The notes under the pieces: generated by a model
Seen by the model: only the letters and a program-made list of their open reading frames with translations
Databases searched by the model: none
What the model was told of the DNA's origin: nothing
Assembly: GCF_000170755.1 (NCBI RefSeq)
Contig: NZ_ABCK01000003.1
Span: 1-64,000 of the forward strand
DNA from: Lentisphaera araneosa HTCC2155
GTDB taxonomy: Bacteria > Verrucomicrobiota > Lentisphaeria > Lentisphaerales > Lentisphaeraceae
DNA: 64,000 bases
Direction of reading: 5' to 3'
Program-made: the position numbers and the translations under genes
Shown: one piece after another, positions 7,789 through 17,112 of the stretch
Layout: each line of letters begins with the position of its first letter
How positions within the stretch are numbered: position 1 is the stretch's first letter

Positions 7789-9383
7789 TCTTCAATCCTC
7801 GCATAAGTGAAATTGGGGTCACCGCCAGAAATGACGCGGAGAACATTTTTCAACCTTGAGTCTCTAACGTAGATGCCACCGCCTTCGAGAAGTGGGTGAA
7901 TGGGACATTCTTCTGTGAGGATTTGGTGCATGCGATGAAAATTACGACTGCGCACATGGGGGTCAATAGATTTATTCGCTTCGATCACGAGTTGATCGTA
8001 TTCCTCGTTTTTAAATTTGCCGCGATTATTATCGTTCCAGCTCGCGAAGAGGTCACCAAAAGTCATGGGGTCATAGTAGTCTGGTCCCCAGCCCGCACCA
8101 ACGAGGTCAAATTCGCCGCGGTTTGATTTTTCGATACGCAGTTTAAAAGTTTGAATATCGAGGTTGAGGTTTATATCGAGCTTGTCTTTGAGTTGGAATT
8201 GAATGTATTCTGCAGTTTTGATTGAGCCAGGAGAATCGGTGACTAGGTAGTTGAGCTTGATTTCGTCAATACCTAATTCTTGGCGAGCTTCGGCAATGAG
8301 TTTTTGAGCTTTATTGTAGTCGACGGGATTGGGTACGAAGTTGTGTTCGCTATGGAGTTCCTTTTCGGCTCCAGGAAGCCAGGAAGGAAAAATACTTGGG
8401 GCAGTTAAGTTGCCTGGCGTACCGAGGACTTTATTGACCACGTCGTAGGAACTAACGACCAATGAAATGGCTTGGCGAAGTTTTTTGTTCTGCGTGAGTC
8501 TTCCTTCACGTTGGTTGAATTCCACATAGAGCACAAAACCCGATTTATAGGTCAACATGGGGAGGCGTTGTTGCAGGGCACTTTTGATATTGTCGGCATC
8601 CAGGGAAGCCATGCTGACATCTTTAGAAACAAACATATTGAGAACCGTTTTTGGTTGGTCAATGATGGGCATTTTGATTTTGTTGAGCCAGACTTGGTCG
8701 CGATTCCAGTAATGCGGATTCTTGGTGAGGTTGATTTGAGTCTCTTTGGTCCAGCGAGTAATAGTGAAGGGGCCATTGTAGAGGATTTTCTCGGCGCTAG
8801 AGGCGTATTCGCGACCTGGGAATTTCTCGAAAAAACTTTGTTTAATGGGCATGAAACTAACAAAAGTTGTGAGGGTAGGGAAGTAGGCGCAGGGATAGGC
8901 GAATTCTACTGATAGGGTGTGGTCGTCGAGGGCTTTGACTCCCAGTTGATCAGGCTTGAGCTTCCCTTTTGCGACTTCCGCAGAATTTTTTAAGGGCGCC
9001 ATGATGAAATTATATTCGTTCTTGGGCGAGCTGGCGATGCGCCAACCATAGACGAAGTCGTGGGCAGTTACTGGGGATCCATCGGACCATTTGGCATTTT
9101 TGCGAAGTTTGAAAATGGCGGAGTCTTTTTTGATATCCCAAGATTCAGCCACTCCACCTACAAGCTTTTTGTTTTCATCCATGCGCATGAGGCCTTCGTA
9201 AATGTGTGCTTGCACCGTAAAGGCGACGGATGAAACGGGACCGATTGAGCTTAGTGTTGGGGGTTCTTGGGAGAGTGAGTAGGAAATACTACGCTCAGTA
9301 AAGTTAACGCCTTCACCCTCTTGTTCACAAGAGCAGAATGCTAATGCGAAAAGCGCAAAAGTAATGATGCGAAAAAATGACAA
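7785..9383 (-). CDS. oppA: Peptide-binding lipoprotein OppA, solute-binding protein family 5
   Basis: Extracytoplasmic binding protein that delivers the ligand to OppBC. I chose a TTG start at 9383: it sits 7 bases after AGGAG and gives a clean lipoprotein signal (LSFFRIITFALFALAFCSC), with the lipid on a Cys around residue 17-19. The frame also extends to a TTG at 9437, which lacks a ribosome-binding site and would bury the signal. Family 5 features include LRKNAKWSDGSPVTAHDFVYGW, YWNRDQVWLNKI and WGPDYYDPMTFGDLF. About 532 residues, normal length. First gene of the five-gene operon; its promoter should lie between 9384 and 9590, shared with the divergent gene. Confidence 0.9.
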   Translation of the reverse strand: MSFFRIITFALFALAFCSCEQEGEGVNFTERSISYSLSQEPPTLSSIGPVSSVAFTVQAHIYEGLMRMDENKKLVGGVAESWDIKKDSAIFKLRKNAKWSDGSPVTAHDFVYGWRIASSPKNEYNFIMAPLKNSAEVAKGKLKPDQLGVKALDDHTLSVEFAYPCAYFPTLTTFVSFMPIKQSFFEKFPGREYASSAEKILYNGPFTITRWTKETQINLTKNPHYWNRDQVWLNKIKMPIIDQPKTVLNMFVSKDVSMASLDADNIKSALQQRLPMLTYKSGFVLYVEFNQREGRLTQNKKLRQAISLVVSSYDVVNKVLGTPGNLTAPSIFPSWLPGAEKELHSEHNFVPNPVDYNKAQKLIAEARQELGIDEIKLNYLVTDSPGSIKTAEYIQFQLKDKLDINLNLDIQTFKLRIEKSNRGEFDLVGAGWGPDYYDPMTFGDLFASWNDNNRGKFKNEEYDQLVIEANKSIDPHVRSRNFHRMHQILTEECPIHPLLEGGGIYVRDSRLKNVLRVISGGDPNFTYARIEE

Positions 9384-9598
9384 ATTGACAACTCCTAATT
9401 GATCTATGTATTTTAATCGGATCGAGCCTGTATTCAAGCGAGTTTTTAGGGGAGGCGAAGATTATCTGAACTCTTATTTTATTGAAGTTTTCTGTTTTGA
9501 ATAAGCAAAATTTTTCTCTAAGCAAAGATAAAAGGATAATTTCGCTTGTAGAAGGACTAAGTTTTCACTACATTTTAGTAAGATAAAGAGGAGTGTTT

Positions 9599-10252
9599 AT
9601 GTATAAGTGTCCAGGATGTAATAGCGAAATTAGTCTAGATGATGTGAATGTGAGTACTGATATAGCTTTGTGTAGGGCTTGTGGTCAGACGAATTCTTTC
9701 GCCGAAATGAACGAAACTGCGGGGCTTCCTGATTTTAATGAATTAAAGCAACCTAAACATATTAGGATTGAGCCCGACTTTAGCGATGGGAAAAGTTTAG
9801 TTTGTAAAAAAATGAGTCCGATTGCGCTGTTTCTGATTCCTTTTACTGCCGTGTGGAGCGGGATGTCGATGTGGGGGATTTATGGGACACAGTTTATGAA
9901 AGGGGAATTTAACCTAACCATGTCATTGTTTGGTCTGCCCTTTTTATTTGGGACAGTTGTTTTAGTGAGTGTTTGCCTATTTTCTCTTTTTGGAAAACGA
10001 GTAGTGACTATGGGCAATGGGCGCGGCTTAGTTTTTGTGGGCGTTGGTCCTCTGGGATGGAAACGTCGCTTCTTATATACAAAAAATTTAAAAGTCAGCG
10101 TGGACTATTCGGCTATGCGACAAAATAACCGCCCAGTAAAATGTATTTACATTAAGGGTGGATCGAAAGAACTTAAATTAGGCTGGGGAATGAAAGATGA
10201 GCTTTTGGAATACATTGCAGCTTTCATCAGATACGAAGCCGATAAAGCTTAA
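9599..10252 (+). CDS. Zinc-ribbon membrane protein of unknown function
   Basis: The N-terminus is a four-Cys zinc ribbon (CPGC near residue 5, CRAC near residue 27). Two hydrophobic segments follow (around residues 78-98 and 110-132), then a soluble C-terminal part with WKRRFLYTKNLKVSVDYS, resembling the short beta-rich modules of other small membrane proteins. I do not recognise a named family. The ATG at 9599 is preferred because AGAGGAG lies 6 bases upstream; a GTG at 9593 is inside that site. Divergent from the opp operon and 15 bases upstream of the esterase gene, so those two may be co-transcribed. Confidence 0.75.
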   Translation: MYKCPGCNSEISLDDVNVSTDIALCRACGQTNSFAEMNETAGLPDFNELKQPKHIRIEPDFSDGKSLVCKKMSPIALFLIPFTAVWSGMSMWGIYGTQFMKGEFNLTMSLFGLPFLFGTVVLVSVCLFSLFGKRVVTMGNGRGLVFVGVGPLGWKRRFLYTKNLKVSVDYSAMRQNNRPVKCIYIKGGSKELKLGWGMKDELLEYIAAFIRYEADKA

Positions 10253-10267
10253 AATCATAGGATAAAT

Positions 10268-11065
10268 ATGAGTAAATACGATAAGATAGATTTGTGGGGT
10301 GACTTATACCCAAACTTGCCGAAAAGAGTAACTTTAACGCCTTTTGCGCTCGAAAGTGGTGAAGATTTTGCAGCCGTCTTAGTTTTGCCTGGCGGTGGTT
10401 ATGGTTTTTGTTCCGAGCAAGAGGGTGACCCCGTAGCCGCTTGGTTTAATAGTATGGGGATGAGTGCTTTTGTGCTCGACTACTCCGTTGAGCCTTGCAG
10501 GTATCCTCAGCCCTTAAATGATGCTCGCCGTGCAATGCAGTACATTCGCACCCATGCTAAAAAGTTTAATATTGACCCGAATCGTGTGGGTGTAATTGGT
10601 TTTTCAGCTGGTGGTCATTTAGCTGCTAGCTTATGCAACCTGCATGATGAAGCCAATATAGAGTTAAGTGATGAGCTTGAAGCTGTGAGTGCACGCCCAG
10701 ATTTATGTATTCTTTCTTATCCCGTTATTTCTTGGGGAGAGTTTGTACACGAAGGTTCTAGAGGAAATCTTTTGGGCGAAAACCCAGGTGAGGCCTTGCT
10801 CGATCACACGTCTATGGAGAATGCAGTGAAGCCATCAACGCCACCGACCTTTTTGTGGCATACCGCTGAAGATGAACCAGTTCCCGTGGAAAATTCTTAT
10901 CTCTATGCAATGGCTTTACAAAAAAATAAGGTCCCACATGAATTGCATGTGTATCCTGATGGTGAACATGGAGTGGGATTAGGTATGATTGATTACCGTC
11001 GGGATGCTCACTACAGTCAGTGGCGTCATTCTTGTGAGAAGTGGCTCTTAAAGAATGGGTTTTAA
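10268..11065 (+). CDS. Alpha/beta hydrolase, acetyl-xylan-esterase-like
   Basis: A 265-residue cytoplasmic esterase with a complete serine-hydrolase layout: oxyanion motif LPGGGYGF, nucleophile elbow GFSAGGH, acid region TAEDEPVPVENS and catalytic His in PDGEHGVGL. The HGGG-like start and GFSAGGHLAAS are typical of the BD-FAE/acetyl-xylan esterase branch often linked to polysaccharide breakdown. There is no signal peptide, so it would deacetylate imported oligosaccharides or small esters in the cytosol; the substrate is inferred from family only. It begins with MSKYDKIDLW after a weak ribosome-binding site (AGGAT). Confidence 0.85.
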   Translation: MSKYDKIDLWGDLYPNLPKRVTLTPFALESGEDFAAVLVLPGGGYGFCSEQEGDPVAAWFNSMGMSAFVLDYSVEPCRYPQPLNDARRAMQYIRTHAKKFNIDPNRVGVIGFSAGGHLAASLCNLHDEANIELSDELEAVSARPDLCILSYPVISWGEFVHEGSRGNLLGENPGEALLDHTSMENAVKPSTPPTFLWHTAEDEPVPVENSYLYAMALQKNKVPHELHVYPDGEHGVGLGMIDYRRDAHYSQWRHSCEKWLLKNGF

Positions 11066-11184
11066 AACACCTTTGTTTTAAAGGGTTTACAACTAATTTC
11101 GGTTAAATGTATAAAAGAAGTGTAAGGAATTGCGGTAAAAAAGGAATTGTCTACAGATCTTCAAAATTAGATAGGATAGAAAAC

Positions 11185-13284
11185 ATGAATAAACTTTTAC
11201 TCTTACTTTGCTTCTTTGCGAGTCAGATGACTTGGGCGCAATTTGGTGCTCCGTCGTATGAGGAGCTGATTACAACAAAAATCATTCCTGAGTATAGCTC
11301 TTGGGAGAAAGAGACTCAGAGAGTCTTAGTTAAAACCACAATTGCAGATGGTTTTAGTTATTACTGGCGAAATGGTGGTGAAAGTGGGGTGCCATTCAAT
11401 ATAGAAGCTAACTTACCTGAAGGTGTGGAGCTCGTCGAAGTCCTGTGGGGCTCTCCTAAATATAAAATGTTCTTTGGTCAAAAAACTTTTGCCTACGTGG
11501 GGGGCTCTTATCATCTTCTAACGGTAAAGAAGAATTCGGATCTAAGTGGTGAATATGATTTTGATCTGAATAATCTCTTTCAGGTCTGCAATGATGCGAA
11601 CTGCTTTGCTCCCAAGCGAGTGAAATTTACTGGTAAATTCAATATAGGGTCAGAACAAATTAACCCCGAATTTGCTGAGTACTATAAAAAGGCTCAAGCT
11701 TATTTACCTCAAAAACCAAGTGATGATTTGGGGATTTCTGTAAAGCGCGATGGCAGTGGTTTTAGCTTAAATTTAAATAAGCAGGCAAGTGATGATAAAC
11801 TCTTTTTCTTTAATGACTCAGAGAATCTCGTTGCTTTTGGACAAGAATGGAAGGAAGAGGGCGAGTCTCAAGTAGCGCGTCTCGATTTTAAGGAGGATTC
11901 AGAGCTTAAAGAAGAAGTTTTAAAAGGAACTTTGCTCATTAAGTCAGCTGCTGGTCAAAAGGCTTACTTAATTGATAGTTCAAAGTTAGCTGATGGTGCA
12001 ATGCTAAGTGATGCTTCCGCAAAAGAAGAAATTCCTGTGGATGAAATGGTTGTCGAAGGTGAGAAGCCAAATTTCTTTATTACGATTGCTTACATGTTTA
12101 TTGGCGGTTTACTATTAAACTTAATGCCTTGTGTATTCCCTGTTTTAGCCTTAAAAATTCAAAGCTTCCTCAATCAATCGTCTGAAGGTAAAGGTAGTGC
12201 GCTTAAGCACGGTTTGGCTTACTCATCTGGTGTGTTGATGTCCTTTTGGGTACTCTCTTTAGTTATAATTATTCTTAAATCAAAGAACGGTAATTTGAAC
12301 TGGGGTTTCCAGCTTCAAGATCCTGCCTTCGTACTTGGCATGGTGGTCTTACTCTTTGTCATTGCCTTGAATTTCTTCGGCGTCTTTGAAATGGGTGTTT
12401 CTTTAACCGGAGCAGGACAAAAAGTGAAAAAGGAGGGTGCGGGCGGATCTTTTATGAGTGGAGTACTCGCCACAGTCGTTGCAACGCCTTGTGCAGGTCC
12501 ATTCTTAGGTGTGGCACTCGCAGCGACCTTCAGTATGTCTTCGTTCCCCTTATTGCTATCTTTTACCGCGATGGGCTTAGGTCTGAGTTTTCCCTATTTG
12601 ATTTTGGGTGTAAAACCCGAGTTGCTTAAGTTTTTACCTAGGCCAGGAGCTTGGATGGAGCGCTTTAAGCAATCAATGGGCTTTTTGATGTTGCTCGCAG
12701 TGGTTTACTTCTTTTGGACTTTAGCCGCAATGATTGATGTGGACTGGGCGGTAAGAGTGTTGGCTTCTTTGGTCGGCCTTGCTTTAGCACTTTGGATTTA
12801 CGGTGCATGGGGCGCTCCATGGGTAGCTGCAAAAGTTCGTTGGACATGCATAGCTTTAGCCGTCTTAGTGGGTGGTTTCAGTGCGGTGTTTGCGTATGAC
12901 GCCAGTCAGCAAGGTGGAGTTATTACTACAAAAGCTCCTGATGAAATTGTATGGCATCCTTATAATGAGGCGGCAATAGAAAAAATTGAAGCCGAAGGCA
13001 AGCCGTACTTTGTCGATTTTACAGCTAAGTGGTGCAGTATTTGCCAGTGGAACAAAAATACAGCCATTCGCAAAGAGGAGACTTACCAAGCGTTTATTGC
13101 TAAAGGTGTAACTCTTTATGAAGCAGATTTAACCAAAGAAAACATAGAGTTATCTAAAGCCATGAGAAAGTATGGCCGTACAGCAGTACCAGTTTATGTA
13201 TTATTTGATGGTAAGGAATGGAAGATCTTGCCCAATACTTTGACTCAAGGTTTACTCATTGACGCAATCAATGAACTTCCATAA
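11185..13284 (+). CDS. dsbD: DsbD-family thiol:disulfide reductase
   Basis: Carries electrons from cytoplasmic thioredoxin across the membrane to periplasmic thiol proteins. The order is signal peptide (MNKLLLLLCFFASQMTWA); N-terminal DsbD-like periplasmic domain with the pair C135 and C140 (CNDANC); an eight-helix core whose redox cysteines are C316 (NLMPCVFPVL) and C436 (ATPCAGPFLG); and a C-terminal thioredoxin domain with WCSIC (C617, C620). All six redox cysteines are present. The start at 11185 gives the signal peptide directly; an in-frame ATG at 11107 would add 26 unlikely residues. Possible clients include the c-type cytochromes encoded at 19619 and 56033. Confidence 0.93.
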   Translation: MNKLLLLLCFFASQMTWAQFGAPSYEELITTKIIPEYSSWEKETQRVLVKTTIADGFSYYWRNGGESGVPFNIEANLPEGVELVEVLWGSPKYKMFFGQKTFAYVGGSYHLLTVKKNSDLSGEYDFDLNNLFQVCNDANCFAPKRVKFTGKFNIGSEQINPEFAEYYKKAQAYLPQKPSDDLGISVKRDGSGFSLNLNKQASDDKLFFFNDSENLVAFGQEWKEEGESQVARLDFKEDSELKEEVLKGTLLIKSAAGQKAYLIDSSKLADGAMLSDASAKEEIPVDEMVVEGEKPNFFITIAYMFIGGLLLNLMPCVFPVLALKIQSFLNQSSEGKGSALKHGLAYSSGVLMSFWVLSLVIIILKSKNGNLNWGFQLQDPAFVLGMVVLLFVIALNFFGVFEMGVSLTGAGQKVKKEGAGGSFMSGVLATVVATPCAGPFLGVALAATFSMSSFPLLLSFTAMGLGLSFPYLILGVKPELLKFLPRPGAWMERFKQSMGFLMLLAVVYFFWTLAAMIDVDWAVRVLASLVGLALALWIYGAWGAPWVAAKVRWTCIALAVLVGGFSAVFAYDASQQGGVITTKAPDEIVWHPYNEAAIEKIEAEGKPYFVDFTAKWCSICQWNKNTAIRKEETYQAFIAKGVTLYEADLTKENIELSKAMRKYGRTAVPVYVLFDGKEWKILPNTLTQGLLIDAINELP

Positions 13285-13302
13285 GTACAAATAACAATCA
13301 TA

Positions 13303-13337
13303 AAAAAAGCCCCGCATCAATGATACGGGGCTTTTTT
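13303..13337. terminator. Bidirectional intrinsic terminator between dsbD and the cold-shock gene
   Basis: Stem AAAAAAGCCCCG / CGGGGCTTTTTT with the inner ATCA/TGAT extending the pairing, and T runs on both strands. It separates two convergent genes. Confidence 0.9.
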
Positions 13338-13354
13338 ATAAAAAAGAAATGCTC

Positions 13355-13561
13355 TTAAAGAACTGTAAGGTTTACAGCTTGAGGACCTTTCTGTCCGTCT
13401 TCAACATCAAATTCTACTTTTTGTCCTTCTTCAAGAGTTTTGAAACCTTGACCTTGGATTGCGCTAAAGTGAACAAAAACATCTTTGCCACCATCTTGTT
13501 CGATAAAGCCGAAGCCTTTCGTTTCATTGAACCATTTTACACGGCCTTGTACTGTAGACAT
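13355..13561 (-). CDS. Cold-shock domain protein
   Basis: A 68-residue single cold-shock domain that binds single-stranded RNA/DNA. The RNP1-like KGFGFIE and RNP2-like VFVHFSAI motifs are intact, as is the opening [11 protein letters not shown]. The ATG at 13561 ([12 protein letters not shown]) follows GGAG at a proper distance; the frame continues upstream to 13600 but those residues do not belong to the family. The 239 bases upstream, up to the transporter gene, are gene-free and likely hold the promoter and leader. Whether it is cold-induced or constitutive cannot be told. Confidence 0.95.
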   Translation of the reverse strand: MSTVQGRVKWFNETKGFGFIEQDGGKDVFVHFSAIQGQGFKTLEEGQKVEFDVEDGQKGPQAVNLTVL

Positions 13562-13800
13562 AAATAATCTCCAATTTTTTAATATTACCATGTGATACAA
13601 AGTACCACAACGACTGGAAAGATGCAGAAATTATTTACTTACCAAGAACGGAACGACTTCACTAAAAGTTGTGTTGCTATAAAGTAGATACTGAAATCTT
13701 ACCTGCAGAAAGGTACAGGGTATTTTTTATAATACTCAGTCAACTGCATTAAAACATTATTGATTTTTCGCAAATTTTCGATGAAAATGAGCTAAATTCC

Positions 13801-15678
13801 TCAGAATTTGAAGAAAAGAGGGATAATTATCGCTGAACATGCAATCACAATGAGTGAAAGAGGAAGTCCACTTTTTAGGTAATCAGAGAATTTATAATTA
13901 CCGGGTGCATAGACCATCATGTTGGTTTGGTAGCCAATGGGAGTGGCAAAAGATGCGGAGCCCGCAATGGCGAGGCCAATCACAAAAGGCAATGGCGAGA
14001 CAGTCATTGAATTGGCGACATCGACCACAATCGGGAAAGTGAGAGCTACAGCAGCGGTATTAGTGATGAGCTCAGTTAAAAACCAAGTGAGTAAGCAGCA
14101 AAGAAGTAAAGCGAGATGAGGATTGTCGGCGGGGATTAAAAAAGTGAGCCCATGGGCAATTTGTGCAGCAGCACCACTACTTTCTAGTCCAACCGAGAGT
14201 CCGAGTGCTGCACCAATAACAACGAGGATGTTGAGATCCACTGATTTTAGGGGGCTGACTTGAAGGTCTTTTTCTAGAGCAATCATCAGTAGGGCAGCCG
14301 TTAAAGCGGAAGTCATGATGTTAATGATTCCCAAAGCTGGTAAGGCTGACATGATGGCTGTAATTAAAATCGGGTATAAAGGTGGACGACTTTTTTTCTC
14401 TTCAGTTTCTTCAATCTCTGATAAAATAGTGAAATCTGAGCTGTTTTTCCAGAATTCTACAAAGGTTGGGCGAGCTGCAATGAGCAGGGTGTCGCTCGTT
14501 TTGAGCGAAGTACTGAAAAAGTTGTCGATCTCTTGAGAGCCACGGTGGAGTGAAAGTACGGCAGCCATGTAGCGTTGACGGAACCAGATTTGCTCAATGC
14601 TTTTACCGGTGAGAGCTGAGTTTTGTGGGATCAGCAATTCATAGAGCTGATATTCTTCGCTATCGGCATCTAAATCAACGGGGACGAGCCCAGGAATATC
14701 CTGTAGTTCATCCATGTGACTTTTTTCACCTGAAAAAGTCAAGATATCACCACTGAGCAAGATCCAATTTCGAATATTGGTGTTGGCCGTATTGCCGGAG
14801 GGACGGCTGGCACTCATGATAACAAGGCCATCGATTTTTTGTAGGTTGGTTTCTTTGACGCGCTTGCCGTCGACAGGGCTTACGGGGCTTACTTTCATTT
14901 TCATGATATAAGTACGAATTTGTTCGCTATCGTGACTGTTGTTTTTCGGAAGTAACTTAATGGCGAAAAAGATGATCCAAATGATACCGAGGGCGAGGCA
15001 GAAGAGGGCGACAGGAGAGAGTGTAAACATACCGAGGCCCTCTTCGAGTGCAGGGATGCCAGAGCGGCGCATTTTACCATGGACAATGAGGTTGGTTGAT
15101 GTACCGATAAGTGTGCACATGCCACCCAGAGTCGTAAAAAATACCATGGGGAGCAGCAGTCGTGAAGGAGAGATTTTATGTTGATTCGCCCAGCGCTTAA
15201 TAGCGGGGATAAACATCGCCACAACGGGGGTGTTGTTCATAAAGGCCGAGAGCGGGGTGACAACACAGGCGATTCGGAGGGCAGCTTTTTTCTCATTAGT
15301 TTCATTATTGAGGATTTTTTGTGAGGCATACTCAAGCCAGCCACTGCAGCGGACCCCCTCGGCAACAACAAATAGGGCGCCTACGGTGATGAGGGTTGGT
15401 GAGCTGAAGCCAGAGAGAAGTTGACGGCTGTTTTCTAGGACTTGTTCACTTGTGAGGCCATGTTCCTTGTCGTAGATAACTGAACCGAGAAGCAGGAAGG
15501 TGAAGCTACCACCAGCGCAGATGGAGGGTTGTGCCACGTCTTTAAAAATTGACAGGAACATCAACCCGGTGAGTAACATGGTGAATGTGGCAAAGGAGAA
15601 AAGGTCTAGAGTAAACATGGCGATGAGGATCATGCCAGGAACAATTAAGTAAGTGCAGATGCCACCAGGTTTATTCAC
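13801..15678 (-). CDS. SLC13/DASS-type permease with TrkA-C domain
   Basis: Inner-membrane carrier of the citrate/sulfate ion-transporter superfamily. N-terminal helices hold TPLSAFMNNTPVVAMFIP and IGTSTNLIVHG, the paired SNT-like motifs of DASS carriers. A cytosolic TrkA-C-like regulatory domain follows (about residues 260-400: LLIPQNSALTGKSIEQIWFRQRY), then the second half of the membrane domain (ELITNTAAVALTFPIV, FATPIGYQTNMMVY). The GTG at 15678 follows GAGGTG and overlaps the upstream flavoprotein stop by 8 bases. Relatives move sulfate or dicarboxylates with Na+; sulfate would suit a sulfatase-rich genome, but this is inference. Confidence 0.87.
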   Translation of the reverse strand: MNKPGGICTYLIVPGMILIAMFTLDLFSFATFTMLLTGLMFLSIFKDVAQPSICAGGSFTFLLLGSVIYDKEHGLTSEQVLENSRQLLSGFSSPTLITVGALFVVAEGVRCSGWLEYASQKILNNETNEKKAALRIACVVTPLSAFMNNTPVVAMFIPAIKRWANQHKISPSRLLLPMVFFTTLGGMCTLIGTSTNLIVHGKMRRSGIPALEEGLGMFTLSPVALFCLALGIIWIIFFAIKLLPKNNSHDSEQIRTYIMKMKVSPVSPVDGKRVKETNLQKIDGLVIMSASRPSGNTANTNIRNWILLSGDILTFSGEKSHMDELQDIPGLVPVDLDADSEEYQLYELLIPQNSALTGKSIEQIWFRQRYMAAVLSLHRGSQEIDNFFSTSLKTSDTLLIAARPTFVEFWKNSSDFTILSEIEETEEKKSRPPLYPILITAIMSALPALGIINIMTSALTAALLMIALEKDLQVSPLKSVDLNILVVIGAALGLSVGLESSGAAAQIAHGLTFLIPADNPHLALLLCCLLTWFLTELITNTAAVALTFPIVVDVANSMTVSPLPFVIGLAIAGSASFATPIGYQTNMMVYAPGNYKFSDYLKSGLPLSLIVIACSAIIIPLFFKF

Positions 15679-16276
15679 TTTTAAGCACCTCGATACAGTC
15701 ATTGACGAGAGTCTTGATTTCGGGGAGTTTATTCTTGCCATCTTCTTGGCGCGGTTGGATGAATTTTACTCCTAAATCAGCGAGGCTTTTCATTGAGTCA
15801 ACGAGGATTTGGTTATGCATGATACCATTCATGCAAGGAGCAATTAAAATCGGAGTTTTCCGAAATTCTAAACAGCCAAGGGCGCAAGCCATAGCAGTCG
15901 ACAATGCATTGTCAGCAATTCCCTGTGCCATTTTGTTGATGCTATTGTAGCTGGCGGGAGCGATAAGAAAAAGATCGTAGGGATAATCAGATTCGAGGTG
16001 CTCTGCGTCGGCGCTTAAAGAAGTGATGACTGGATGGGTGGAAGTCCAGTGAAGGCTGGTTTCGCTGACGAAGTTGAGGGCGCTTTCGCTAGCAAAGACT
16101 GTGACAGATGCGCCATTTTTGCGAAGTTCGCGAATGAGGTCGGGGCAGCGGTAGGCAGCGATGCTGCCAGAAATGAATAGAGCAATATTTTTACCTGATA
16201 GAGCTTGGCTGCTGGGCTTAACGGCATGATCACTTAGATCACTGAAAGCGGGAGGTGAAAAATTCCACTCACTCAT
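15671..16276 (-). CDS. Flavoprotein, phosphopantothenoylcysteine-decarboxylase-like
   Basis: A 201-residue HFCD-superfamily flavoprotein (the family of CoaC/Dfp and EpiD). FMN-binding GSIAAYRCPDLIREL starts after a ~28-residue leader. The PASANT-type motif appears as APASYNSINKMAQGIADNALS, and the catalytic region as APCMNGIMHN in place of APAMNxxM. The CoaB synthetase half of bifunctional Dfp is absent, so this is a stand-alone decarboxylase-like protein. It may be the CoA-pathway enzyme or a paralogue acting on another cysteine-like substrate. It is coupled to the downstream SLC13 carrier, which is an unusual pairing. Confidence 0.82.
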   Translation of the reverse strand: MSEWNFSPPAFSDLSDHAVKPSSQALSGKNIALFISGSIAAYRCPDLIRELRKNGASVTVFASESALNFVSETSLHWTSTHPVITSLSADAEHLESDYPYDLFLIAPASYNSINKMAQGIADNALSTAMACALGCLEFRKTPILIAPCMNGIMHNQILVDSMKSLADLGVKFIQPRQEDGKNKLPEIKTLVNDCIEVLKSE

Positions 16277-16392
16277 TTTGACTATCCTATTAATTTGGAC
16301 TCAATATAAGACCTTGTGCGAAAGTCGCAAGTTTAGCGGGATGAGCTATCGGCTAAATATGAAGAGGGTTTCTCGGGAGATGAGAGAGGGGC

Positions 16393-17103
16393 TTACTTTA
16401 CAACCGTTGCAGCTTCTGTGTTACCACAAAGAATATTTTTAAGTACGCCTTCTTGGTGGAAGTCAAAAACAACAATCGGGAGTTTGTTATCCATGCATAA
16501 AGTGAAAGCGGTTGAGTCCATAACTTGAAGTTGCTTGCTTAAGCAATCGGTATAAGAGATCTCTTTGTACTTCACTGCATCGTCGTATTTGACGGGGTCC
16601 TTATCGTAGATGCCATCAACTTTTGTACCTTTAAGGACAAGTTCAGCGTTGATTTCGTTAGCTCTAAGAGCCGCAGTTGTATCAGTAGAGAAATAGGGGC
16701 TGCCAGTTCCGGCAGCAAAAATCACGACGCGACCTTTCTCTAGGTGTCTTACGGCTTTACGTCGGATGTAGGGTTCGCAGATCTGCTGCATAGCTATGGC
16801 AGATTGAACGCGAGTGGGGATGCCAAGACTCTCCAAGCCATCTTGAAGAGCCAGGGCATTGATGCAAGTTGCCATCATTCCCATGTAGTCACCTGTGGTA
16901 CGATCCATTCCTTTGCGAGAAGCACTAAGGCCGCGGAAAATATTTCCACCGCCAATAACAAGCGCAACTTCGACGCCCATGTCAACAACTGATTTGATGG
17001 CTTCGGACATTTCTTGAACGATAGCCGGGCTAATGCAGTTGTCGTCGGAGCGAAGAACTTCGCCACTGAGCTTTAGGATGATTCGTTTATATACAGGTGA
17101 CAT
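16393..17103 (-). CDS. pyrH: UMP kinase
   Basis: Phosphorylates UMP to UDP in pyrimidine biosynthesis; bacterial UMP kinases belong to the amino-acid kinase fold. Visible motifs are [17 protein letters not shown], the [15 protein letters not shown] nucleotide/UMP region and [19 protein letters not shown]. Residues [10 protein letters not shown] complete the family pattern. The ATG at 17103 ([14 protein letters not shown]) is preferred over the TTG at 17109; neither has a strong ribosome-binding site, so translation probably depends on coupling with tsf, which ends 9 bases upstream. The order rpsB-tsf-pyrH is widely conserved. Confidence 0.96.
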   Translation of the reverse strand: MSPVYKRIILKLSGEVLRSDDNCISPAIVQEMSEAIKSVVDMGVEVALVIGGGNIFRGLSASRKGMDRTTGDYMGMMATCINALALQDGLESLGIPTRVQSAIAMQQICEPYIRRKAVRHLEKGRVVIFAAGTGSPYFSTDTTAALRANEINAELVLKGTKVDGIYDKDPVKYDDAVKYKEISYTDCLSKQLQVMDSTAFTLCMDNKLPIVVFDFHQEGVLKNILCGNTEAATVVK

Positions 17104-17112
17104 GGGCAATGA